DNA of 64,000 bases from Membranipora membranacea. Its lineage: Eukaryota; Bryozoa; Gymnolaemata; Cheilostomatida; Membraniporidae. The notes under the pieces were generated by a model, which searched no databases, was not told where the DNA came from, and saw only the letters and a program-made list of their open reading frames with translations. The DNA is taken from contig OU612066.1 of NCBI GenBank assembly GCA_914767715.1, forward strand, positions 439,001 to 503,000, read 5' to 3'. Made by a program: the position numbers and the translations under genes. Shown piece by piece: positions 53,201-63,031 of this stretch. Position 1 is the stretch's first letter. Each line of letters starts with the position of its first letter.

Positions 53201-53680
53201 ATTTTCAGTTACCAGCACAAAGGTTAAAGGGCAACCAAGGTTTCGCAGCAATGCATTAATGGGTAGCAAATAATGTGCTGGGCAGCATCAGCTTTGTGCA
53301 TTACGCGATGCAAAACTCAAAGTAGTTGCTGACTCTAAGCTGGGTAACACTTCAGTTTAGGGGAGGTTCCAAGACTATGCTGTAATAATTATAGAGCACA
53401 GGCTAAATAATAACAGGAACAGGAAACTGCTATGAGGTATTCTCTTTTAGCTGAGTTTGAGTACCTGATGCAAGAAATGTTTCACAAGAATTCTGGCTGA
53501 ATAATCATCCGAATTATATTTTGTCTTTTTCCCCATGCAGAAGGTGCAATCTGCTATTAATCAATGGACATCAATGAGAAGTTGTTTGAAACCTTGGTTG
53601 CCCTTTAATGATTGAGATATATATTAGAATATAAGCTCACCCTCAGAGATGGGAGATTCATCTGACTCACTGCAGCTCAT
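41281..53680 (-). CDS. DDX51: DEAD-box RNA helicase, DDX51/Dbp6 type
   Basis: Nucleolar ATP-dependent RNA helicase; in this family it acts in 60S ribosomal subunit assembly. Thirteen minus-strand exons: 53680-53641, 52902-52763, 52358-52208, 46211-46066, 44808-44692, 44417-44356, 44098-43984, 43766-43654, 43490-43316, 42628-42510, 42192-42073, 41822-41657 and 41424-41281. They join in phase to about 535 aa (human 666). An acidic N-terminus is followed by LPGWLGSPD and the LFPVQ start of the core. Core motifs: SAPTGSGKT (motif I, 142-150), STPGRL (Ib), DEVD (motif II, 260-263), FSATLT (III), TDLMARGMD (V) and [10 protein letters not shown] (VI, 466-475). The YxxTYIHR and TPGF details point to DDX51. 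Exon 9 begins at a CAGCAG double acceptor. Intron 3 (about 6 kb) contains a complete gene on the other strand. Confidence 0.93.
42632..42690. repeat. 8-bp simple repeat in DDX51 intron
   Basis: About seven copies of CAGTATGT/CAATATGT lie just upstream, in transcript terms, of DDX51 exon 10. Confidence 0.8.
42808..43077. mobile_element. Palindromic MITE-like element, family 1
   Basis: Inverted arms of about 97 bp (42808-42905 and 42980-43077), starting TTCAGAGCACT and ending AGTGCTCTGAA, with about 85% match and a 74-bp centre. No coding capacity. A single arm of the same family lies at 48465-48582. It sits in a DDX51 intron. Confidence 0.85.
44622..44706 (-). repeat. Exon-end plus donor triplicated at DDX51 exon 5
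   Basis: On the minus strand, CACACATCTACGTGTAAGTT is the end of DDX51 exon 5 (codons T-H-L-R) with its donor GTAAGT. Two more copies of the same 27-28-bp block follow at once in the intron. One has an intact GTAAGTTAATC and the farthest has a decayed GTACGTTAACC. The gene-proximal junction is the one that keeps the conserved THLR/VGL protein join. Confidence 0.9.
44913..45077. mobile_element. Palindromic MITE-like element, family 2
   Basis: Inverted arms of about 49 bp (44913-44961 and 45029-45077) share ACTAGATCATGTTTGCTCC. Inside lies a second, shorter hairpin (GGGAGCAAGGAGTT/AACTCCTTGATGGGAGCA). It is non-coding and lies in a DDX51 intron. Confidence 0.85.
45371..45876. mobile_element. 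MITE family 3, complete copy
   Basis: A 506-bp element with inverted arms of about 165 bp (45371-45540 and 45705-45876). The ends are CAGTTTTCTGA and TCAGAAAACTG; inside the arms are TTCGGAGTTGTCCTCTCTCC and ACCCACGCCGCATAGG. The flanks AATAATAG and CTATTATT are themselves complementary, so no target duplication can be assigned. No transposase. A second copy starts at 63541. Confidence 0.92.
46588..46852 (+). mobile_element. tRNA-derived SINE
   Basis: A Pol III internal promoter is visible: A box TGGCTCAGTTGGTTAGAGC (from 46596) and B box GGTTCGAATCC (46649-46659). A body of about 150 bp without an ORF follows, and the element ends in T-rich ATCAACC repeats. In place of a tRNA anticodon arm it has CTTCAACAC-GCAA-GTGTTGAAG, a perfect 9-bp stem. 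It lies in DDX51 intron 3, antisense to the gene. The known SINE family name cannot be given from sequence alone. Confidence 0.88.
47988..50541 (+). CDS. Secreted Thr-rich linker / PAN-like domain protein, nested gene
   Basis: A two-exon gene within DDX51 intron 3, on the opposite strand; the family is not recognised as a whole. Exon 1 (47988-48045) encodes a signal peptide ([19 protein letters not shown]) and ends at donor GTAACT. Exon 2 (48905-50541) follows acceptor ATCTGTAG and joins in phase, giving 564 aa. Residues 20-365 are a Cys-poor region with repeated Tyr/Asp/Leu strands that could be a beta-propeller, which is a guess. Residues 368-480 are nearly pure Thr, with Ser and Pro, and would be heavily O-glycosylated. 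The last 65 residues have six Cys spaced as in PAN/Apple domains (DCSQ, EACVFLC, CSCLSYN, TCEL). It is likely an extracellular or mucus protein. AATAAA at 50709 or 50978 could end the transcript. Confidence 0.8.
48465..48582. mobile_element. Single arm of MITE family 1
   Basis: Matches the reverse complement of 42790-42905: GGTAGCTTATT, then GCACTAGG, GATACCTCAT and AGTGCTATGAATTTT. Only one arm remains. It lies in the intron of the nested PAN-domain gene. Confidence 0.75.
48698..48821. repeat. 124-nt near-perfect hairpin
   Basis: Arms 48698-48756 and 48763-48821 match at about 55 of 58 positions around a 6-nt loop. The arm starts ATAATACCTGGCCCCACCT. It lies in the intron of the nested gene, 83 bp before its exon 2, and so in DDX51 intron 3 on the other strand. 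It could be a small MITE or a transcribed hairpin. Confidence 0.95.
49950..50285 (+). repeat. ACA/ACT-rich Thr-coding tract
   Basis: An imperfect tandem of ACAACTACATCAACA-type units within exon 2 of the nested gene. It encodes about 110 residues of TTTST and TTPT. The minus strand is also open here (Val/Asp-rich), a shadow of the repeat. Confidence 0.95.
50978..50983 (+). promoter_or_regulatory. Possible polyadenylation signal of nested gene
   Basis: AATAAA 437 bp after the stop of the PAN-domain gene. An earlier AATAAA at 50709 is an equal candidate. Confidence 0.35.
51013..51108. repeat. 10-bp repeat TTCATTTCAG
   Basis: Eight perfect copies of TTCATTTCAG followed by a partial and a full copy. 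Each unit reads like a minimal splice acceptor (pyrimidines then CAG) on the plus strand. It lies 3' of the nested gene, inside DDX51 intron 3. Confidence 0.95.
51109..52207. other. Rest of DDX51 intron 3, left of exon 3
   Basis: No gene or named element seen. It contains a GGCGGCGGCGG run at 52175-52185 close to exon 3 of DDX51. Confidence 0.5.
53228..53604. mobile_element. MITE with TTAA borders
   Basis: A 377-bp element with perfect 17-bp inverted ends AGGGCAACCAAGGTTTC and GAAACCTTGGTTGCCCT. Both are flanked by TTAA (53224-53227 and 53605-53608), the target duplicated by piggyBac-type transposases. TTAA is its own reverse complement, so it could instead be part of the inverted ends. No ORF. 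It lies in DDX51 intron 1, 37 bp from exon 1. Confidence 0.85.
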
Positions 53681-54289
53681 AGTCACCCTTTAAATATCTA
53701 CAATATATAAATAAAGATATAGATAGAGTAACAGTGTCACAAAAAGGCGTAACAAGAGGGACATTCCTGGGTCGCTGTTCGATTGTTAGATAAATTGCGA
53801 ATCTGGTAGGTGTTGTGAAGTAAGATGCGATGAGCCCCTCTGAGTTCATTATATAGTAAATCCTTTTATGTTATTGTGAGATGGCTCGTTTTATGTGTTG
53901 TTTGTCACAATAACGAAAATCAGATAGCATATGTAGAAGAAATAACTGACCAAAAATCTTACCAAAAAAAATCTGCATTTGAACACAGCATTAATCTCAT
54001 CGCAAATATATCTGTCACTCAGCGTTTATGTTTTTGGAAAATCGCCCAATTCATTAGCTGATTGGGGTCATCTCATCCAAGGCTCATACTTATTGATGGA
54101 ACTAAAAACCACATCAGTCTGGGCTTGAAACGGTCTTGAAAGGCCAGAAGTTAGAATAGTTTTAAGTAATATTGACTCTCACCTATTTTTATTATATCTA
54201 AATACAACACACAGTACATTCGCTGTGAGATACACATCGAGCAGCAAAGCACAATGAGCATAACATAACATAACTCAACCGAGGAGGCA
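53681..54289. other. Region upstream of DDX51 start
   Basis: This should hold the DDX51 5' UTR and promoter. No exon or repeat is recognised. Confidence 0.4.
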
Positions 54290-55300
54290 AGCACTAATAA
54301 TCATGGCTTTCAAGATTTAGCGACTGACAGTTTCCAATAAGGCATCAGGATGGATTCTTATTGGCAGGTTGGAGGTAGTATATTCCACTCCTTAGCAGTT
54401 CGAATGAAGAAGGATCGCCGGCAGTGTTGGTATGAGGAGCTAGATATTGTTGAGAGTGACGTCTAGCTCAGGTATACTGTGCTCTAGAGATGAACTTACT
54501 GAGCACATCTGTGTTGCCATGGTGGTACTGGCTAAACACTTTTAATCTGCGGTCACACCTGCGTTGGGAGAGCTTTGGAAGTTTGAGATGTTCTAACAGA
54601 CCAGTGGTACTTGTTTTCTTGTCGTTCCTTCTTATTCCGCAGATATGACGCGCAGCCCTCCTTTGCACAGCTTCAAGTCTGTTGGCTATACTATCCCTTA
54701 CAGAGTCCCATGCTGCCGAAGCGTACTCCAGAACTGGTCTTGCTAGCTGGCGGTAGGCAGTCTATTTCACAGCCTCGGAGGTGGTCAGGACGTTGCGTTT
54801 TATAAATCCGAGTGTGCTGTTAGCTTTGGCGATGGTATTGTTAACGTCAGTTTGCCATGTTAACTTGCTATCAAAGGTAACTCCTAGATACTTCACACTT
54901 TGAGCTCTCGGTATTTCAGTGTGATGTAGCGACAGTGGCTCTGAGTGAGGTTGACGTTTCCTAGAGAAGGTCATGTGTTGGCATTTTTGGGGGTGGAATT
55001 CCATGTCGAATCGTTCTTCCCAGTTTGAGAGTGTTTGCAGATCTTCTTGCAGGTCCTGGTGGTTCAGTGTGGAATTGTACACAATTGTGTCATCTGCAAA
55101 AAGACGTGCTGTTGATTTTGTGTTTTCAGGTAAGTCATTTATATAGTATAGAAACAGAGTAGGTCCTATGACAGATCCTTGGGGAACCCCTGATGTAAAA
55201 TCTGTCATTGATGATTCAATATCATCGACAACCACTCCTTGTTTTCTACCAGTCAAGAAGTCTTCAATCCATGAGACAACTTGAAAGTTGTCTCCATACT
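54290..55300 (-). mobile_element. LINE relic A2, reverse transcriptase
   Basis: The minus strand from 55300 reads FQVVSWIEDFLTGRKQ, then the RT motif SGVPQGSVIGPTLFLYYIND, the catalytic FADD box (ARLFADDTIVYN), KYLGVTFDSKLTW, STLGFIKRNVLTTSE and RLEAVQRRAARHICG. The frame is broken by stops near 54760 and 54470, so it is dead. It is the same family as the plus-strand relic at 10956-11512, with most residues shared in the overlap. It is 5'-truncated within the palm domain. Confidence 0.92.
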
Positions 55301-55364
55301 GTCACGCTGGTTTTATGAAGTAACTTTTCTGTGGAGGTACCATACATTGCTGAGTGAGTCTTCT

Positions 55365-55410
55365 AGTTTGAGTATTGTATTGTATTGTATTGTATGAGTA
55401 TTGAGTATTG
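55365..55410. repeat. TATTG/TATTGTA simple repeat
   Basis: A run of GTATTGTATTGTATTGTATG between two LINE relics, probably the tail of one of them. Confidence 0.8.
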
Positions 55411-55429
55411 TTGACCGCTTCAAAGAAGT

Positions 55430-56010
55430 GTTTCCCATCCCAGGGAGTTTAGCAAGGACTTCCTAGAGATGTCATTTGACACAAATCTCACAGCTCATCT
55501 TTGGCACATCTCTAATCTATTGACGCCTATCCTGTAGTGAGAGTCCCAAGAGGAACTGGCATACTCCAGGATAATTCTTCTTAGCTTAGAGTGAGGTAAG
55601 CTTTTTCCTTTACATTCTGCTAGGTTTCGTCGGACAAAAGTTCAGTATATTGGTGGGTTTGCAGCTGGTGTTTGTTGTATGTGCTGCATCCAACTTAGGT
55701 TCTCTGTGATGGTTACGCCTAGATAAGTAGCATCCGACACTGTCACTAGCGTCTTCCCCCTGATGTTGAAGGGTACTGATGGTTTTGTTATCTTCTTTTT
55801 CTTGGTAACAGTGATGGTGGTGCATTTATCGATATTGAATCTCATGAGCCAAGACTGGCTCCATCTCTCTAAGCAATCCACGTCATCCTGTCGCAGTTTG
55901 TAATCTTGGTGGTTGGCTATCCTGCGGTAAAGCAAACAGTCATCGGCAAAGAACTTTATTGATGATAATATTTCAGCCCCTATGCCGCTAATGTCGTGTA
56001 TGTAGTACTA
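55430..56010 (-). mobile_element. LINE relic D, reverse transcriptase
   Basis: The minus strand reads ISGIGAEI, then KFFADDCLLYRRI with the catalytic FADD, LERWSQSWLMRFNIDKC, TYLGVTITENLSWMQHI, LEYASSSWDSH and FVSNDISRKSLLNSLGW. This is CR1/Jockey-like RT and C-terminal sequence, interrupted by frameshifts near 55640 and a stop near 55470. It belongs to a different family from relic A2, which lies immediately beside it on the same strand. Confidence 0.9.
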
Positions 56011-56221
56011 GTAGATGCCAAACTCAAACCATGTGATGTGTAGGTTACACTGCAGCAAGTTGCCCAAAACCTGATTTTGTAGTAGAAGTAGACCTATGTG
56101 TTTTTGTGTGGCAGAGGAGAGAGATTGTTCAATTGTACTTGGAGACTTAGACCAAGGAGTAACAGGACCAGGTACTCCTAGTCCTTGCTTAGACTCAGAC
56201 TCAGAGTCAGACTGGACTGAA

Positions 56222-56339
56222 CCACAGGTCTACTCCAAAACCTGGGAATTTGGCACTGTTTGACTGCCCCCTTAACAACAAAAACTCAAGGGGGCAGTCT
56301 AACATTGCCAAATTCCCAGGTTTTGGAGTAGACCTGTGG
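56222..56339. mobile_element. Palindromic MITE-like element, family 4
   Basis: Inverted arms of about 52 bp (56222-56272 and 56288-56339) begin CCACAGGTCTACTCCAAAAC. The loop is about 15 nt and A-rich. A diverged second copy lies at 57896-58062. Confidence 0.92.
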
Positions 56340-57895
56340 ACTGAACTGAAGTGTGGTAGTAGTGGCAAAGAGGGAGGGGGGGGGGGGGTTAAAAAACTAA
56401 GAGGTAAAACTGATCAAATTAAGTGGCATTTGATAGGTGCCATATATACATATGTGTTTATTTAATATATATATTATATACATATATGTATATAATAGTA
56501 AGTATAAGTATTATTATATTCTATAAATAATAATATAAACAATACCGTAAGGTTGCGTATTGTAGCCGCATGGTTAATGTCCATGAATGGTTGAAACTTA
56601 GTCAAGCATACCGCGGTAATAATAAGGGCATTGTTTCCAAATTCTATAGGCAGGCGGCTAATGAGTGAACATATTACATACTAACTCAGTTATAACATGC
56701 TAGCATCGACTATATATCTCTTATTTTTATTAACAATATCCGACCTCAGAAGAGACATATAAAATTGGAGAGCTCAATGTATTGACCTTGTAATGACCTT
56801 GCAGTTGTTTGCCTCGTTACAACTACATAAAATTATCATCCAATTAGAAACGTTCTGAGCAATAGTTAACCAATCAGCATTCTTCTTCTCCAACCAGTTG
56901 ATGCGATGCTTATTATTATGGCAGACAGAAATGTATCATAATGTTTTGTTTTGTAGAAGTAAGTAGGACAGCTGTGGGCAGGTCTCTGCAGTGTGGTGGG
57001 AGGGCATTAGTTAGCATGTAACACATAGTGTGCACATTTCTTGATCATTATATTGCCTGGGCGGCTAGATATTGTGGTTAAATGACAGTGGGCTTGCTGG
57101 TGTGATATGGCTAAAATCTGTGTTTTGTTTCCTAAATTAATCCAGGCCTGTTCACCAACAAGCCACGTGGTCACAATACGCGACCTTACTTACGGTATGA
57201 TAAAACTAAATTATAAATAAATATAAACACATCACATGACTCCTACACAGGCATGCATATATTATATGTATGTATGTCTGTGCAATCACACTCTCTCCCC
57301 TCAGTATAATGAGGGCGTGCGAGACTCCTCAGATACAATGAGTAATCAATGAATTCGGTTCTCTATCATTTGAGTAGTCTACAAACTTTTTGCCCATGCT
57401 CTACTTTTCACCTTCATATGACCTTGGGGTTTTTTTCCATTGAGATCTATAAAACATTTGAGTCTATCCCATACATTATAATGATTTCTGCTTTAAGTCA
57501 TCATCAATGGAAACTACTGCTATTACCCAATGTGGGTGGGATTGATAACTCCCCACTGACACAGCAAATTAAATTTAGGAAATGGCTACTAAATCTTGCT
57601 TATCATAAAGATTTTTGCTATCATAAAGTTGCCTGCTAAGTATTCAAGTAACTCCATGGACAGGATCCACCGTGGCGGTAAAGATACTTGACTCAGCTAC
57701 ACATGATGATGGAAAGGATATTGACAATAATAAGTTACTGTAGTTGTGGACCCCTTCCTGATGTAGGTATTTTCCTGGTAAACATTTATTATAATTATGT
57801 AAGTAGGTTGCTTCAGGTTCAGGGTAATTTACCTCAAATCAAGAGAAGAATAATGGAGTCCTCACCAGGAAAGTTCTTTATTTACATGTATGTAG
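56340..57895. other. 1.5-kb stretch without recognised gene
   Basis: Holds a G11 run at 56380-56390, TA-rich sequence near 56465-56530 and two frames of 96 and 74 codons (57349-57639, 57688-57912) with no recognisable features. Confidence 0.45.
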
Positions 57896-58062
57896 CACAG
57901 GTATACTCCTAAACCTGGAACTTTGGCAATGTTTGACTGCCCTTCCTTGAGTTTTTGTTGTTTTGTTGTTGTTGTGTAACAACTCAACAAAAACTCAAGG
58001 GGGGGGGGGCAGGTAGGTAAACAAACATTGCCAAAGTCCCAGCTTTTTTGAGTAAGCCTGTT
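57896..58062. mobile_element. MITE family 4, second copy
   Basis: The arms match the family at 56222: ACAGGTATACTCCTAAACC, then TTTGGCAATGTTTGACTGCCC, and the inverted CAAACATTGCCAAAGTCCCA. The centre is longer, with a TTGTTGTTTTGTTG run, AACAAAAACTCAAG and a G10 run. Both copies are followed or preceded by ACTCCTAGTCCTTG-type sequence, which may be a larger shared element. Confidence 0.8.
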
Positions 58063-58202
58063 AGTGTTATTATTGGTACTCCTAGTCCTAGTCCTTGGTC
58101 AGTGTGAACTGGTGAAGGTAGTGGTCACAAGTTATCTCATAGATACTCACAATTACTTATACTGTGTATAATAATGTATTATGAACAAAGTCAAGCCAAT
58201 GA

Positions 58203-58735
58203 CTAGTCATCATCATCATTTGCAGTCCGTTGGTTGACAACGAAGACTGTGCTTTGTCTTCGATTGAATGAGTTTTCTCCCTGTATGACGATCCAGGGCT
58301 TTGAACTGTCATGCTTCTTGATGTCTCTCATCTTCTTATTCCTCTTGGTCACATCCTTATATCGTAGTTGCGGTTTACCCTGATTTCGCTGTCCCATCTT
58401 TAGCTGTGTGAGTAGAGGAGCTGTCTTGGTAGGCGCTCGTGTCCCATTCTGTGTACTTGCCCAATCTCATTTCTTTCAACCATATTTTGTAGAACTGCAG
58501 GCAAGAATGTTGAAGTGGCACTAGGTTTTGCCTTGTTGCTTGTGTACTCTCTCCGCAGGTCAGATTGAGTACTAGCGCCAAGGGCAGGTCGAGACTTGCT
58601 GGGTATTCTGATTGCTGTAGCAGTTGGTCGAAGGATAGGTGTGTTTATCCTTGCCCCTTTGGATGCTGCAGCTTCCTTGGGTTCTCTTTCATGGTTTGCT
58701 CCCTTCGCCTTTATCCTGTAGGGTGATGGCTGCAA
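58203..58735 (-). mobile_element. LINE relic E, C-terminal endpiece
   Basis: Three overlapping minus frames together read IGQVHRMGHERLPRQLLYS, then MGQRNQGKPQLRYKDVTKRN. These match the stereotyped end of some non-LTR retrotransposon ORFs, where a GHVxRMxxxRLPK block precedes GxRxxGRPxLRYKD. The frame shifts at least once near 58400, so it is a dead copy. Confidence 0.75.
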
Positions 58736-61039
58736 GGCAGTTGGGTACCAGGGTGGTAGATGAGCACAAGGCCAAAGGTGTATGCGCTCTTTTGGGCAGG
58801 TTTTGTTTTTAACCTACCAGGGTATCTATTCACCCTCCCACTTCCTATTGAGGTATTCCGGATTAGTTGTAGGAGGGTTCGACCATGTGGCAGGTAGTAC
58901 TAGGATACAGTATTTCCAAAGCCTTCCCAGGTAGTATTACTCATTAATCAAGGCAAGTTGCTATCAATCATAGAAAGGTTCTTGAGCAATCTACTCTAGT
59001 TCGAGAAGTTGACCAGTCCAAAAGAACTCCTTTGAGTGTTTTATTGCTCTCCTCATATAGGCCAATCAGAGGGAGTTAATTATAACAGAACAGGTGCACA
59101 ACTGGATGGGAATTAGCCAATTTTATGACAAAGTCATCGTGGAAGGTTTGTTCGTGCAGCCCATGTTGGGTGCTCAGAAATATTTGGGTACTTTGTCCAA
59201 TGCAACAATACAGCAATGTCGCAGTGATAAGACACATCCAATCTGGCTCTGCCCTGCAGCACTCACAACATTGCTGTTGGGCCTTGAGTGCTGTGAGACA
59301 TATCCCATACAGCACATGCAACACATTTGCGAAGTGTTGTGTCTGTTGGATTACTGTGACATCATACTACCCCTTACAACACCTAAGACTGCCACACAAC
59401 AGTCTTGCATCTTACCCGTCGCCAGCACCTGATTTTAGTGCCGATACAGAACAGCATAAATTTTCTAAAGTTTGTATAGGCTATGGACTGATAAAAGTTT
59501 ACTACTCTCAGAAATGACAGTGTGGTTTTTCTCCTTTCTTGAGATGTAGGTGTGTTATTTGTGTGGTGATATCTGAAAGTATCCCGCTTTAAAAGTTAAG
59601 AACATCACTGGCTATACCAAAACCTCTCAAACAGTTTAAGCCCCTGTAATGTTTGCGAATGTCTCTAATAGCTAGGCTGATAGTCACACTGATATACTAC
59701 TTGTCTTCAAACTATGAATATTGATTAATTTAATTATCCTGCCAGCCCACCAAGAAGGCAAGAGATCCACCGAATCTGATCCACATGGAAGTATGACATG
59801 TATATGTTCTCTAGTTTACGGGGGATAATCAGCATTGACATCAACCCTCCATATCCTCATAGAAATCAAGGGGATATCAGGGTTTGTTCAAATCGATGCA
59901 GATATATCTATCCCAGGAGTCGCTCTAACTCCTTGATCAGCCTGATATCTAAATGGAATATCTGGAGTTTAAAAAAGGTGAATCTATGTTCTTTCATGTA
60001 GTATCCCCTTTAAATGTTGATGGAAAATCATCCATAAAGAAGTTGCCCAGTTGATCACCAAAGACAGCAGTAATAATAGCCAAAAATATTCAATCTCAAA
60101 ACTCAATAGCTCTAAAACAGTCGCTCTATTCAACCTTAGATGTAATGGTGGCACCCTGATGGCAGAGCATCTAAATTCAATATTGCTGTAGCATACATAC
60201 AAAGGCAACGTTCCTTGAGAAGTCAAGGTAAAACCTTGCTCAGTGTTGGGATTTTACAGTCAGCTAAAATGTTAGGGGATGATATTACATCATCAACATA
60301 GTTTTTAGCTTTTTTTTATATTTGTCCATACAATGTACATAAAATGAAGGATAAGAGCACAACAATAAGGACAATAACATTGCATTAACTACCCCATTGG
60401 ATGGGTTATAAATACCGAGAGAGGACAACTTCTTCATTATATCCAGGTACCTTCAAGCTTCTTTGGACCAGGGAGGGTGGGAAACCCCTCCCTGTTTAGA
60501 CAACTGCCTCAAGGTGTTTCTTAAAACTCAATAGATAAACATTAGTATTTATCTGCTCAACTACAGTGCCATAAGTATAGTTGTATTTCATAATTGTTAA
60601 TGTGAGTTCGTTGATCAGAGATAATTCCAGGAGTAGATCTTGGAAGCTGAACCAATAAGATGAGGAGAGCACAGCTCTATGTGGGTGGTATTATCTATTT
60701 GATAGTTTGTTGTTGCCACTGGCATGTCCTGTACAGTGAACATCGATTGAGGACACTCCAGCCTCATCCTTGTAGCCAGCCTGTACACAGTGTTTTACTA
60801 GATATTTTGTGTCTCATTAGCCACCCATTGTTTATGGTCTAATAGGAAGCTTTGGGTGAATCATGTTGTTCTGGCTCAGAGGAGATTTAAAGTTATCCAT
60901 GAGAAGTGCCTACTGCTTGTTGTACTGAAAGCTCTATCAATGTGTACAAATAGTCAAGTCTACAAATAGTCAAGTCTACAAATAGGTCGGTTGCATTCAA
61001 GTGTTCTCTTTCTGTATCGATGAGAACAGCGAGTGAATC
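58736..61039. other. Repeat-derived filler between LINE relic pieces
   Basis: No intact gene. Short minus-strand stretches near 60640-61000 look like further decayed RT sequence. Frames at 59094-59517 overlap one another and show no family. The regions 58.2-58.7 kb and 61.0-61.6 kb may be the two ends of one old element split by later insertions. Confidence 0.4.
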
Positions 61040-61640
61040 TTATGCTAGTTGATAGTCATGGTAGACGGATTTTCTAGCAGCTGCCAAGCGTCTGATGGGT
61101 AGTAGCTTGTTGACACGTGCGAAGGACTTACAACGCACAGAATTAAGGGCCATCGGTCAATAATCCTTAGCCACGTGCACAGTGTTTGGCTTAGGGATGG
61201 GCTTGATAACAGCATTTTTCCATACATCAGGAAATTTACCATCTATGATACAGTATTTAATTATATCACATAGGGGATCACCACGTGCTTAGGCTGCTGC
61301 TTTTAGAAGTTTACCTGTATATGCCATCATGTCCTCAGCTCTTTTGTGGTATCAGTATCAAATTCAAAATATTGTTCTGCAGAATTGAGGTAACTCAGGA
61401 TGGTCCTTGATTTTCTTGTAACATGCGAGTTCTCACAACAACTACAGAAAGCGCAGTTCTGTAAGTTCTTTGGTCTCTATATATGTTAGATACAAGTGAC
61501 TCCTTAGTGGCATTTTCTCAGGCATATCAAGCCATATCGAAGCACCTGTAGGTAGTAAGCTTAGCTGCTCATCATTGATTCGGTATCCAGCATACAACTT
61601 TGTTGTGAGAATCAAAGATAAAAAATTGAAAATGTCATAC
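61040..61640 (-). mobile_element. LINE relic, start of reverse transcriptase domain
   Basis: The minus strand reads GKFPDVWKNAVIKPIPKPNT, then VAKDY-stop-PMALNSV. This is the conserved RT entry (WK-A-V-PIPK, DYRPI) with the Arg codon turned into TGA. Upstream MMAYTGKLLKAAA is broken by another stop. It is decayed beyond function and lies on the same strand and in the right order to belong with the endpiece at 58203-58735. Confidence 0.7.
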
Positions 61641-62538
61641 AAGTTTCAATAATATGAGATTTATAGATAAAATTCAAATGCCACAAGGCTCAAGAAATAA
61701 TTCATCGAGCCATTCCAGAAAATGATATGGGACTATTCCAACAAATAGTGCATGAGTTATTGATACATATTTTGCTGTTGGTGAGCAACTCCGAACGCAG
61801 CAAATTAATCAACTTGTCATTCATTTTCTTAAAAGAAATCAGCTTTAATAATTATTAATATTCCCTTTTTTGGAGTGAATCATCCTAGATCTCTCACAAA
61901 TCTGTTTGAGCTCATTCTACCGAGACTTAAGCTATCAAATATACATTAATTGTAATATATCGGTTGTTAGCGGACATCCCAATTACCCCAAAAAACGCCC
62001 CATGAGTCAAGATGCTGCACTAGCAGTAAAGATACAAATATAAGATTGAATTTTGTGTTTATGTTAAACTTCACGTGTGTCTGGCTCCTCTCAGTCAGGC
62101 ACTGCATTGGATAACTCCATGCAGGAAAGTGAATGGCAATAACTATCAATAAGGGCGGTGCCAATATATTATCTATGTTAAAACCTCAGCTCTGATTCCG
62201 ATGAAAAAAGTACGAACATAATCAATAATCATTTTATTTCAGGTGTGAGGTAAATGTGACTATACTATAACTGATCGAGAGAAATAAAAAGATATTTAAT
62301 CACCTATGGTGACATTTGACACTTGACTGAAGGACTGACAGAAAGTCATACATGATTATCTGTGAGGTTACTGGGGCGGGACTGTCTGAACAGACTTGAT
62401 ATTTACACATACAATGTGACAAGAGTACTGATGCTGTGAAGATAAACTTACTGTTAATAATCCTGTTTGTGTACCGAGGAGGAGGAGCAGCATTAGAGCT
62501 GTTGTAAGGATTGTCACTTGAGGTCAGATGTTTGACTG
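61641..62538. other. 900 bp without recognised gene
   Basis: No exon or repeat is recognised. A minus-strand frame at 62451-62596 ends at a donor-like GTAAGT, but it overlaps the plus-strand candidate exon. Confidence 0.4.
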
Positions 62539-63031
62539 ATGATGAACTGCTCAGAATCACATGCAGCATCGCAGACTGTCTGGACATTCCCACCACTGAT
62601 GATTGTACCTAACTGCTCACTACCTCATCTTAACGAGGTGGGGCAAAGCTTGGCGTGCTCACCGCAGCAGCAGCAGAGGAGCAGAGTATCCTCCCCTCAC
62701 ACATCTACACACACAGATACTTCTTATAGTGATCTCAGTTACACATCAGTCCCTGATACTTCCTGTAACCAGAAAGACCAGAGATCGTCTCCAATAGTCA
62801 TCACAAACTTACATCAGCCCTCTCCTCACTCAGCGACAGGACACGATAAAATACATCAGTGCTCTCCTCACTTGGCGCCTGGTCACGATGACCTACCATC
62901 AGCTGCAGGGAGCTCCAGGAAGGAGGCAGACTACACTAAAGGTCAGTCGAGGTATGGAGGTACAGGGCATAGCAGGCTATCAGACGCAGCAGGGCCTCCA
63001 CCTTCTAAACTATTACGTGTGGAAACTACAG
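62539..63031 (+). CDS. Possible exon of an unrecognised Ser/Pro/His-rich protein
   Basis: A 164-codon open stretch ends at a good donor (ACTACAG/GTGAGT at 63031-63037). It encodes a low-complexity, probably disordered segment: SPQQQQRSR, SSPHTSTHTDTSYSDLSYTS, two related HQxSPHxAxGHD blocks and PPPSKLLRVE. Such composition is common in transcription-factor or scaffold proteins, but no domain identifies it. A possible acceptor ACTGCTCAG lies near 62552, and a TGA is in frame just before the first ATG. The next exon would lie beyond 63100 or outside the window. It is uncertain that this is a gene. Confidence 0.4.

Noticed and set aside
59094-59517. Overlapping 112- and 130-codon plus-strand ORFs
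   Set aside because: Two frames over the same bases with no motif, in a region of decayed transposable elements.
62300-62596. Minus-strand exon ending at donor GTAAGT
   Set aside because: Possible, but it overlaps the longer plus-strand open stretch with its own good donor. Nothing in its 50 or so residues identifies a family.
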